Of a stretch of 64,000 bases of DNA, positions 56,741 through 64,000 are shown one piece after another. The first letter of the stretch is position 1. Every line of letters begins with the position of its first letter. Below the pieces are notes generated by a model. The model did not search any database. It worked only from the letters and a program-made list of their open reading frames with translations, and had not been told where the DNA came from. The position numbers and the translations under genes are program-made. The DNA comes from Poecilobothrus nobilitatus (Eukaryota > Arthropoda > Insecta > Diptera > Dolichopodidae). The stretch is from the NCBI GenBank assembly GCA_947095535.1, contig OX352773.1:129720830-129784829 (forward strand), in the 5' to 3' direction.

Positions 56741-57040
56741 TTTCAGATACTTATCAAGGTGCAAAGGTGTCAGAGGTCTGTATTTACGACTAGTTTCGGT
56801 CTTTGAAGGTCCAAAACTGTCTTTGAAGGTCCGAAAACGATCTGTGACGGTCCGAAAACGGTCTAAAATATTTTTTTTTTTTTCAGATACTTATTACAGT
56901 GCTTAGGCGACCCCTTGGCGCAAATGCCCGTATTCAAGACTAGTTTCGGTCTTTGCAGGTCCGAAAACAGTCTGTGAAGGTCCGAAAACGGTCTGTGAAG
57001 GTCCGAAAACGGTCTACGAAGGTCCGTTAATGGATTTAAA
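56741..57040. repeat. 140-bp tandem duplication with 20-nt minisatellite units
   Basis: TTTCAGATACTTAT occurs at 56741 and 56881. Each half ends in GACTAGTTTCGGTCTTTG followed by three or four units of about 20 nt (TCTGTGAAGGTCCGAAAACGG type). Confidence 0.85.
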
Positions 57041-57150
57041 AATTTACTGCTCTTTAGTATAGGTAGGTATCCCCATTTTTGTTTATGAAATCAGAGTTAT
57101 AAATAAAAGGCTAGGTTATTAGTTTGTTTTATATTATAATAAAGAACAAA

Positions 57151-57723
57151 ATGAATAGCAGCAACAACAACAACAACAACAACAGCGGCAGCAGTAGCAG
57201 CAGTAGCAACAATGGCAATAGGAAAGCTATAGTTGATTTACAATTTGTTATTGGAAATAACAAACAATATTTTTTGAAAGAATTTTCTTTGATAGCTGAT
57301 GGTTCTCTAATACCAGTGTTATTTATGTTTAAAGCACCGTATTCATTTGAAGAGTTAAATAGTGATGTTAAATGGCAAAATGGGTACAACGAAAAGAACA
57401 TTAATAAGTTGGATTGGAATGATGGCTTTATAGAGTATTTAAAAGTTAAAAATGTCTTTGAGGAACATCTAACAACATTATTTGATGTTGTTTATGTAAA
57501 AGGTCTTAAAAAAAAGCAATTTTTAGACACTTTTATTTCAAATTCAGTAAAAGTTATTAATTTAGATAACAAAATTCCATCTCTACAAAAACTAAGGAAG
57601 TACATCACCATTTGCCCTCACCGTCATAATACAGAAAATTTGTTGCAAAGATGTGCTGTAAAAAATTGTATAAACTTGTACATGTATTTAATAAAAGATA
57701 ATAATAATAATAATTGGCTTTAA
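57151..57723 (+). CDS. DLQF-type uncharacterised Polinton protein (B copy, intact)
   Basis: I chose ATG at 57151 (MNSSNNNN) because the in-frame codons before it are hydrophobic and the ATG sits in AACAAAATG. The chain has an S/N/G-rich head, then AIVDLQFVIGNNKQYFLKEF, DGSLIPVLFMFKAPYSFEEL, LDWNDGFIEYLKV, VVYVKGLKKKQFLDTF, NLDNKIPSLQKLRKY and CPHRHNTENLLQRCAVKNCI. The final C..H...CA..NC cluster may bind metal. It is seen in all Polinton lineages here except the visible part of Y. The function is unknown; a nuclease-like fold is only a guess. The stop overlaps that of the convergent gene. Confidence 0.75.
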   Translation: MNSSNNNNNNNSGSSSSSSNNGNRKAIVDLQFVIGNNKQYFLKEFSLIADGSLIPVLFMFKAPYSFEELNSDVKWQNGYNEKNINKLDWNDGFIEYLKVKNVFEEHLTTLFDVVYVKGLKKKQFLDTFISNSVKVINLDNKIPSLQKLRKYITICPHRHNTENLLQRCAVKNCINLYMYLIKDNNNNNWL

Positions 57724-58307
57724 AAAATATTTGTTTTATTTATTATTGAAGAATATATTTTTTCAGACATAAACAATGGTATTTCATAAAATAGTCTAGA
57801 ATAATTGCACTGAGCTATATGTAAATTCATAGGAATGTAAAAATCTTCTTGTTCCAATTTCAGTTTATTCCTTTCATTCCCGTACATTTAATTCAGCTCC
57901 ATTGTTATATGACATCACTGCTTGTATAAAGTCCAACATAAGGCAAAAGCGGGTATACTCATCTAGTTCCAATGTTAGTTTTTTAGTTTGCTCTGTATGA
58001 TTGAATTTCAATGGAAATTTATTTGAATTTAATTTAGGTTGAATGTTTTTTGTAAAATCTACATAAAAAGCATGCCACTGCAAATAATTCATCTCGCTAA
58101 TGACTTTGCGATGACGTTGGAAAATTATTGTTGCAGCTAAATTTTCAACATTAAATCCAATTTGTATTTTTATTGTTTGTTTTTTATCCAAATAGTAAAT
58201 ATAGCTTAATAAAAGATTTTTTTGTTGTTGTTCGTCGTTATCGTTATTGTTGTCGTTGTTTATTTGTTTTTCGACAAATACTTCAGCATTTGATGTTGGC
58301 TCCATGT
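57720..58307 (-). pseudogene. Uncharacterised ~170-residue Polinton protein (B copy)
   Basis: MEPTSNAEVFVEKQ starts at 58307. An N/D/Q-rich stretch precedes KNLLLSYIYYLDKKQTIKIQ, KVISEMNYLQWHAFYVDF and LDFIQAVMSYNNGAELNVRE. There a deletion of about 35 bp shifts frame (57874). The C-terminus reads KLKLEQEDFYIPMNLHIAQC and SRLFYEIPLFMSEKIY, ending at 57720-57722. The stop codon overlaps the DLQF stop tail-to-tail. Confidence 0.75.
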
Positions 58308-58358
58308 TTTTTAAACTATGTTTAGTTTTATAGCTTGAAAGTTTTGTATTTATAGCTT

Positions 58359-58490
58359 TTATCGTATACATTTTTTGAAAATTTTCCGAAACATTAATTG
58401 TATTTTTTTATCGTTTTTGGGTGGGGCGGCGGACGACATTGTGTTGAATAAATTAATAAAATTTTTCATACTTTTGCAGTTACATACTTG
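58359..58490 (-). pseudogene. Adenain-like protease, C-terminal 43 codons (B copy)
   Basis: KSMKNFINLFNTMSSAAPPK then KKIQLMFRKIFKKCIR and TAA match the end of the A copy. The catalytic region is missing because the sequence switches at about 58490 to polB of Polinton Y. Confidence 0.75.
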
Positions 58491-60428
58491 TAGAATATTG
58501 TATGAATGACGTAAAAATTTTGACAGCAGCCTGTATTAAATTCAGACAGCTATTTTTGGAAGAATGTAAGGTTGAGCCATTTTTAGAGGCCACTACAATT
58601 GCATCAGCGTGTAATTTGGTTTTTAGAAGGAATTTTTTAAAACCGTATACAATTGGACTTATACCTAAACAAGGATATCGCTTATCAGAAAACCAGTCAA
58701 TCATTGCCATAAAATGGTTAATGTGGGAAGAAAAACGAAGAAAAATAAAAATTCAGCATAGTGGTAACGGAAAGAAAAAAGTAATTTTTGGTCTTCGTGT
58801 TGACGGATATTGCACAGAAACAAAACAAATATTTGAGTTTTATGGCTGTTATTACCATGGCCATCCAAAATGTTTCAAAAATAATAATGATAAAAAATAT
58901 GAAACACGTTATGAGGCTACATTATCCAAAGCCAATAAATTACGCTCTATAGGTTATCAAGTAATTGAAAAGTGGAAGTGTGAATTTCGAAACGAAATGA
59001 GATCAAAAGAATACATAGAATTTTTCGCAAAATTGGAGAACGAAAGTTTGATACCACTAAAACGTGATGCGTTTTATGGCGGTAGAACAGGAAACACAAG
59101 AACATATTATAAATGTGCGCCTGGTGAAAAAATAATGTATATAGATATATGCTCACTATATCCTTGGGTGTGTAAATATAGAAAATTTCCTGTGGGTCAT
59201 CCAAAAGTTCATGTTGGAAAAATTGAATGCAATAAATTAAAATTAAATGATACTGAAGGATTCACCCGGTTTTGCCTATAAATCAAAATAATAAGCTAAT
59301 GTTTTCCTGCTGTCAAACATGTAGTTTGGAAATGAATAATGATGACTGCTCGCATGACAATCGTAGTAGGTCAATTTTAGGAACGTGGGTTATAGATGAA
59401 GTAAGAGAAGCTGTTAAACAGGGATACAAAATTGTGGAAATATACGATGTATGGGAGTATACTGTTAAACAATTTAATCCCCTTACATCACAACAAGGAA
59501 TTTTTACAGAAATGATGAACAAGTTCCTTAAAATTAAACAAGAAGCTTCTGGCTGGCCTAGCTTTTGCAAAACACCAAAGGAAAAGTGCAAATATTTAGA
59601 AAAATTTTCGAAAGTAGAAGGCATAAATTTACAGTTTAACGATATAGAAAAAAATCCTGCACTTAGATCATTAGCTAAGTTAATGTTAAACTCTTTCTGG
59701 CGTAAATTTGGACAGAGAGAAAATCAATCAAAAACTGAAATAATAAATGAGCCTTATGAATTATTTACTTTTCTTACTGATCCTTCGAAGAATGTAAATC
59801 AAATAACTCCAATAAACGAAAAAACAGTTTTGGTAAATTGGGAATACAAAGAAGAAACAGCTGAATCATTATCAACAGTTAACGTTTGCATAGCTGCTTA
59901 CACTACCACACAAGCTCGTTTAAAATTGTATTCTTACTAAGACAATTTAAAGGAACGAGTTTTGTATTACGATACAGATTCAATAATATATGTAGCACGT
60001 GAAGGAGAATATAACCCTCCAACTGGAGTTTTCATAGGAGATATGACAGATGAGCTTGAAGAATATGGAATTGGAAGCTATATTACAGAATTTGTTAGTG
60101 GTGGTGCAAAGAACTATGCATACAAAATATATAGTACCAACTCCAAATGCGAAAAAACTGTTTGCAAAGTGAAAGGTATTCGTTTAAATTAAAACGCTTC
60201 ACAAGAAATAAATTTTGGCTCTATGAAACAATTAGTTAAAAAATTAAACAACTTTCAACAAATAAATATAACATTTCCTAGTATTCGCCGAACATACGAT
60301 CACAGAGTCATCACTGTTCCTGAAATAAAGTCATATCGAATAATTATACTTCAGTTCCTTATGGCTTCAAAAAGAAAAAAATTAAAAAAATTATTGTTAA
60401 TATGTATATTGTAAAAATTTTGTATTAA
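58491..60428 (+). pseudogene. polB: DNA polymerase B, second lineage (Y copy), N-terminally truncated
   Basis: It enters at exonuclease motif III (EYCMNDVKILTAACIKF) and continues IFEFYGCYYHGHPKC, KRDAFYGGRTGNTRTYYKC, motif A YIDICSLYPWV, motif B LNSFWRKFGQREN and motif C YYDTDSIIYVA. Motif B has Arg where Z has Gly. Lesions: a deletion with frameshift near 59262, TAA at 59938-59940, an in-frame TAA near 60190 and a final frameshift near 60345. After the last frameshift the C-terminus (VPYGFKKKK) fits the family. Confidence 0.85.
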
Positions 60429-60511
60429 ACTATTAAATTACAGCATTAAACAAAATCTTTTTACCGTTTTTAATTTTCAGAATATGGCCAAAAAATTATT
60501 TACATATATAT

Positions 60512-60514
<3 letters not shown>

Positions 60515-60549
<35 letters not shown>
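60515..60549. repeat. (TA)n microsatellite
   Basis: A pure TA run of about 17 dinucleotides lies between polB and the integrase. Confidence 0.95.
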
Positions 60550-60552
<3 letters not shown>

Positions 60553-60598
60553 CTGATTTTATTCAAATTCACATTTGCAGTTTAACTCTTCAATAATA

Positions 60599-61521
60599 AT
60601 GTCAAAAGCACAAATAGTATCTGAAATTCATCGTCCAGTTAGACGTAGATTTCGGAGACGAAAAATATCTCAAAGAGGGTTAAATGATACATGGGAAATT
60701 GATCTTGTAGATATGTCGGCCTATCAAAAAGTAAATAATGGATACAAGTTTCTCTTAACTGTTATCGATATATTTTCAAAATATGCATATGCCGAAACAG
60801 TTAAATCAAAGGCAGCAGATGACGTAGTTAAAAGTATGGAAAAGATTTTTAAAAGGGAGGGGAAGTCTCCAAAAAATATTCATTCTGACCAGGGAAACGA
60901 ATTTTTCAACAAAAAATTTCAAAATTTGATGAAAAGCTATAAAATAAATCACTATCATACTTATTCAGAAATGAAGGCTAGTGTTTGTGAAAAGTTTAAC
61001 AGAACATTAACATCAATTATGTGGAAACAGTTTAGTTTACAAGGAAATTTTAAATGGATAGAACTTTTACCAAATTTATTGAAAAATATAATAACACAAA
61101 ACACAGTACAATTAAGTTAAAACCAAACCAAGTTACATCACAAAATGAAAAACAAATTCTTCGTTCAATTTATAATTACCCTAAAATATTTAATAAGGGA
61201 AAATTTAATGTTGGTGATTTTGTTAGAATTGCAAGGTCTAAAGGTACTTTTCAAAAAGGATATGAACCTAACTATTCAACTGAAGTTTTTAAAATAGCTT
61301 TCAAAAACAAGACAGACCCGATTACATATAGTTTAAAAGATTATAAAAATAAATTAGTTCGTGGTGGCTTCTATGAACAGGAACTGACTAGTGTCAAAGA
61401 CTCCAATGCTTATTTAATTGAAAAAATTTTACAACGAAAAGGCAATAAAGTATATGTGAAATATTTAGGTTTCGATAATAGTCATAATCAATGGATAAGT
61501 AAATATGATATTATTTCATAA
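60599..61521 (+). pseudogene. int: Polinton integrase with chromodomain-like C-terminus (Y copy)
   Basis: The start MSKAQIVSEIHRPVRRRFRR at 60599 is preferred because homologues begin there. Catalytic Asp in WEIDLVDMSAY, Asp in IHSDQGNEFF and Glu in SVCEKFNRTL are all kept. One frameshift near 61080 moves to the frame 61054-61521: EKYNNTKHSTIKLKPNQV, VGDFVRIARSKGTFQKGYEP and the chromodomain-like YLIEKILQRKGNKVYVKYLG. The stop overlaps the first tandem repeat unit. Confidence 0.9.
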
Positions 61522-61960
61522 AAAGTGTAATAAGAATTTATGTAGAAAATTTTTTCTTAACTTTAGAGCACTATTAAATGCAACAATGTTGTAAAAATGT
61601 TGTAAAAATGGTAATAGAAAAAATAAAAATAGAAAAATATTTACTAATAAAAATAAATAATTTAGGAATAGATAAATAAAAAAATAATATTCTTTCATAA
61701 AAAAGTATAATTAGAATTTATGTAAAAGATTTTTTCTTAACTTTAGAACACTGTTAAATGCAACAATGTTGCAAAAATGTTAATAGAAAAAATAAAAATA
61801 GAAAAATATTTACTAATAAAAATAAATAATTTAGGAATAGGTAAATAAAAAATAATATTCTTTCATAAAAAAGTATAATTGGAATTTATGTAGAAGAGTT
61901 TTCTTAAATTTAGAACACTGTTAAATGCAACAATGTTGCGAAAAATGTTATATAAAAAAA
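61517..61960. repeat. Three ~175-bp tandem units with palindromic core
   Basis: Units start at TCATAAAAA (61517, 61695, 61863). Each has GAATTTATGTA, CTTAACTTTAGA-type text and AAATGCAACAATGTTG (61577, 61757, 61925). The units end at AATAATATTCTT. The core TGCAACAATGTTGCA is the one found in Polinton B at 54248 and 54434. Confidence 0.85.
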
Positions 61961-62184
61961 TTATAGTTTTATTATTATCAATTAGAATTTATTACATTAA
62001 TAAACAACTTACTTTACAACTTTTTGTTTTTAATTAGTTTTCTTAAGGATTTTGATTTCTAAACATTGATAATACAATTTTTTAGAAGAAAAATTTAGTA
62101 TAAATAAAGTGGAATTTTTCTTAAGATATGTCAATTCAAAGACAGAGCTCAACATAATAATAATACAGAAAAAAGGAAGCAAAA
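61961..62184. promoter_or_regulatory. Leader of the Q-rich gene (Y)
   Basis: AT-rich, no motif I can name except a possible TATA-like TAGTATAAATAAAG at 62097. It lies between the palindromic repeats and the ATG at 62185. Confidence 0.25.
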
Positions 62185-62760
62185 ATGGAAAACACAGCAG
62201 AAATTTTCGCCTACGCTCAGCAAATAGAGCCAACACAGGAGTTAGCCCCAATTAAACGGAAAAGAATAAGAACTCAACAGCAATCGCAGACACTTCATCA
62301 ACAACAACATCATCATCATCAACAACAACAACAACAACAACCACAACAGCAACAACATCAACAATTTCAACAACAACAACAACAACAAGAAGAAATCATT
62401 CTTCTTCAAGAAGAAGAACCACCAACAAAAAAAAGCTTCAAAGAAGCTTTTAATAACAAAAATGTGGAAACTAGAAAAAGTTTCCTAAAAACTAAAGATA
62501 TGGAGCAAGATGCTCTATATCATATAATAAATGTTAAGCAAATAAAGACCATTTATGGTCTTAAGTGGGTCTTTGAGACCCGCAATTTAATTATGTTTGT
62601 ATTCAGATTTTCTAAAAGAAATAGAATTCAGATTTTGTAAATATAGAATTCAGATTTTGTAAAAGAAATAAAAGAAAAAGAACATTTTGTATATAAAGAT
62701 AAAAATTTAAATTTAAATATTATAGATATATCTGAGTCGAAGGAGATCCAGATTATTTAG
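62185..62760 (+). pseudogene. Q-rich small OB-like Polinton protein (Y copy)
   Basis: MENTAEIFAYAQQIEPTQEL is followed by KRKRIRTQQQ and a long Q/H tract (codons about 30-72). It continues TKDMEQDALYHIINVKQIKT and IYGLKWVFETRN, aligning with the Z protein. The frame then drifts and stops at 62638-62640, with a 20-bp tandem duplication GAATTCAGATTTTGTAAA. A further frame (EKEHFVYKDKNLNLNIID) probably represents the old C-terminus to about 62760. Confidence 0.55.
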
Positions 62761-62834
62761 AAATTATACCAAATTTATAAAATACCAAATTATACCTAAT
62801 TTATAAATAATGAAATAAATAACAAATTATATAG

Positions 62835-63377
62835 TTACAAAATTGTTTTATTTAATATCTTTTCTTTTTGTAAAAATACAGGTATTTCATAAAAGAGTCG
62901 AGAAAAATTACATCGTATATTAAATTTTTGAACCGGAATATAAATCTCTTCTTTCAACTTTGCAACATTCTTTTCTTCACAGGTCTTTATGTATTTTTTA
63001 ACATATTCCTTTACATTTGGCTCTGCAGTTTTATTATATGCAACTACTGCATGTAGGAAATCAATCAAATTGTAAAACTCGTCAGCTTCCTCTTTGTTAA
63101 TGCTAAGATTCTGTCCTACTGTAAATTTTAATCCACTTTGTAAACATAATTTTGAATTTTTAATTGACTGCTTGGAAAATTTTTTATGAAATAGGTCATA
63201 AAATTTACACCATTCATGATATTTTAAAATAATTGGTTTCATTCCAATCCAATGAAAAACACTTGCAACTTCAAAAAAATCTGTGTCAAATCCGACAACT
63301 ATTTTTAATGTGTGACTTCTGTTGAGAAAGTATGTATAACTCAGCAACAAATTAATGCTAGGACTTTGCTCTTCCAT
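62835..63377 (-). CDS. Uncharacterised ~180-residue Polinton protein (Y copy, intact)
   Basis: Open from MEEQSPSINLLLSYTYFLNR to the end. Conserved segments: HTLKIVVGFDTDFFEVA, MKPIILKYHEWCKFYDLFHK, FYNLIDFLHAVVAYNKTAEP, VKEYVKKYIKTCEEKNVAKL and CNFSRLFYEIPVFL. No signal peptide, membrane span or known motif. It is the best reference for the family because the three other copies are broken. It follows the protease on the same strand. Confidence 0.75.
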   Translation of the reverse strand: MEEQSPSINLLLSYTYFLNRSHTLKIVVGFDTDFFEVASVFHWIGMKPIILKYHEWCKFYDLFHKKFSKQSIKNSKLCLQSGLKFTVGQNLSINKEEADEFYNLIDFLHAVVAYNKTAEPNVKEYVKKYIKTCEEKNVAKLKEEIYIPVQKFNIRCNFSRLFYEIPVFLQKEKILNKTIL

Positions 63378-63403
63378 TATTTTAATTGCACTAAAGTTTA
63401 TTA

Positions 63404-63884
63404 TTAAATGTTATATCTTTTAGGAAGACATGATTGAGAAATATTATAATTTTCAAATATATGGTGAAAAGTATTTATTATATTTTTGTTATTTTCTATA
63501 TGATTTTCTTTATAAAAAAGCGTTCATACTATAACCGCAACATCTATACCATGTATAAACACAACAATATTGCCCACAAACATCTGAATAGTTACTTTGT
63601 AACTGTTTCTTATTAAAAATTATACATTGATTTTTTAAGTAACTTAAAATTTCTAATTTATCTGGTTTTCTACCAAACGAATCAAAATATTCAACACAGC
63701 CATTCTTTGGCTTAAAAATAGCTAACCAATGTGTTCCCGGATCTTTTGATTTATCAGTGTTTACAATTAAAAATGTTTGTTTTTCAATTATTCTGGGGAG
63801 TTGATCCAGAGCAAAAACTCCTTTAAAAAATTTACGTGTGTGTTTGTTACATCTTAATACGTCACTTATCTCTAAGGTATTCAT
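63404..63884 (-). pseudogene. Adenain-like cysteine protease (Y copy)
   Basis: ATG at 63884 (MNTLEISDVLRCNKHTRKFF) fits the Z and A starts. Catalytic His in THWLAIFK, Asp in EYFDSFG and Cys in SDVCGQYCC are intact. The main frame stops at 63510 by a frameshift in a T-run. The other frame continues KENHIENN and SQSCLPKRYN to TAA at 63404-63406, matching the Z C-terminus. One lesion only. The start overlaps the CAL-gene stop by one base (TGATG). Confidence 0.85.
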
Positions 63885-64000
63885 CAATCAAATTGATTCA
63901 AGTCATATACTTTAGTTGTTTCTTTAATATAATTAGATAAAAACTCTTTTTTGATTTTTTTATTTGTTATAATAACATCAAATTTTTCTAGTATTTGACA
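63884..64000 (-). pseudogene. CAL-type Polinton protein, C-terminus (Y copy, cut by window edge)
   Basis: The minus strand reads ILEKFDVIITNKKIKKEFL, YIKETTKVYDLNQFD and TGA. It matches the ends of the A and Z CAL proteins (EKFDIVLTNGKLKVEFL). The rest lies beyond the window, so whether it is intact is unknown. Confidence 0.6.

Larger units (their letters stand above)
48670..58490 (-). mobile_element. Polinton/Maverick element B (same family as A, truncated)
   Basis: Order: left end, subterminal repeats, polB (-), mariner insertion, spliced OB-like gene (+), DLQF gene (+), 170-residue gene (-), protease fragment (-). The order is that of Polinton A. At about 58490 it stops inside the protease and is joined to Polinton Y polB, so capsid, ATPase and integrase genes are missing. 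Confidence 0.9.
58491..64000 (+). mobile_element. Polinton/Maverick element Y (partial, runs off window)
   Basis: Order: polB C-terminal half (+), integrase (+), tandem repeats, Q-rich gene (+), 180-residue gene (-), protease (-), CAL gene (-). The polB is of the same lineage as Z but clearly diverged. Relative to Z, the integrase/polB side is inverted with respect to the protease side. Both ends are missing. Confidence 0.85.

Noticed and set aside
57129..57401. Leucine-rich 90-codon minus ORF
   Set aside because: Antisense of the N/S-rich tract of the DLQF gene; it looks like a signal sequence only because of the trinucleotide repeat.
61517..61960. Tandem units resembling a CRISPR-like array
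   Set aside because: Units are about 175 bp and directly abutting, without short repeats and unique spacers; the DNA is animal.

Overview
The window is AT-rich nuclear DNA from an animal, most likely a fly (Diptera). The dipteran signs are mini-me/DINE-like repeats carrying (GTCY)n tracts and ATACCC...GGGTAT ends at 3.7-8.0 kb, together with insect-type LINEs, two DD41D mariner elements and polyglutamine-rich genes. I see no convincing single-copy host gene. The window is a nest of transposable elements dominated by Polinton/Maverick (adintovirus-like) elements.

Layout. 0-18.8 kb holds old transposon debris: two copies of a LINE 3' fragment (1-810 and 17921-18770), a BED-finger relic, a 1-kb terminal-inverted-repeat element, a nested dipteran repeat block (3.67-8.0 kb), a 5'-truncated Jockey-like LINE (8.1-11.0 kb), a LINE ORF1-like relic with a 442-bp tandem duplication (12.2-14.9 kb) and a 200-bp MITE. 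18.8-32.0 kb is Polinton A, mostly on the minus strand. It has polB, a mariner insertion, a small spliced gene, an uncharacterised gene pair, protease, capsid proteins, packaging ATPase and a truncated integrase. 32.0-33.4 kb is unassigned. 33.4-48.0 kb is Polinton Z (plus strand), with a RNase H-bearing LINE inserted in its polB gene. 48.05-48.67 kb repeats part of that polB. 48.67-58.49 kb is Polinton B, the same family as A, with its own mariner copy. From 58.49 kb to the window end is Polinton Y, related to Z, joined to B by a chimeric break and running off the window.

How the genes work together. A protein-primed family-B polymerase and a retroviral-type integrase would copy and insert the element. 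A FtsK/HerA ATPase, adenain-like protease, double-jelly-roll major capsid protein and penton would build virions. Small pVI/pX-like and uncharacterised proteins accompany the capsid block. Nearly every gene carries stops, frameshifts or deletions. The clearly open exceptions are the spliced OB-like gene and the DLQF-type gene in B, the Q-rich and acidic genes in Z, the 180-residue gene in Y and the pVI-like gene in A.

The most interesting signals are: a palindromic core (TGCAACAATGTTGCA type) repeated in all four Polintons next to the small OB-like gene; an intron directly after that gene's start codon in A and B; a conserved capsid block with integrase and accessory genes swapped between its two flanks; and repeated TQT motifs in one structural-block protein.
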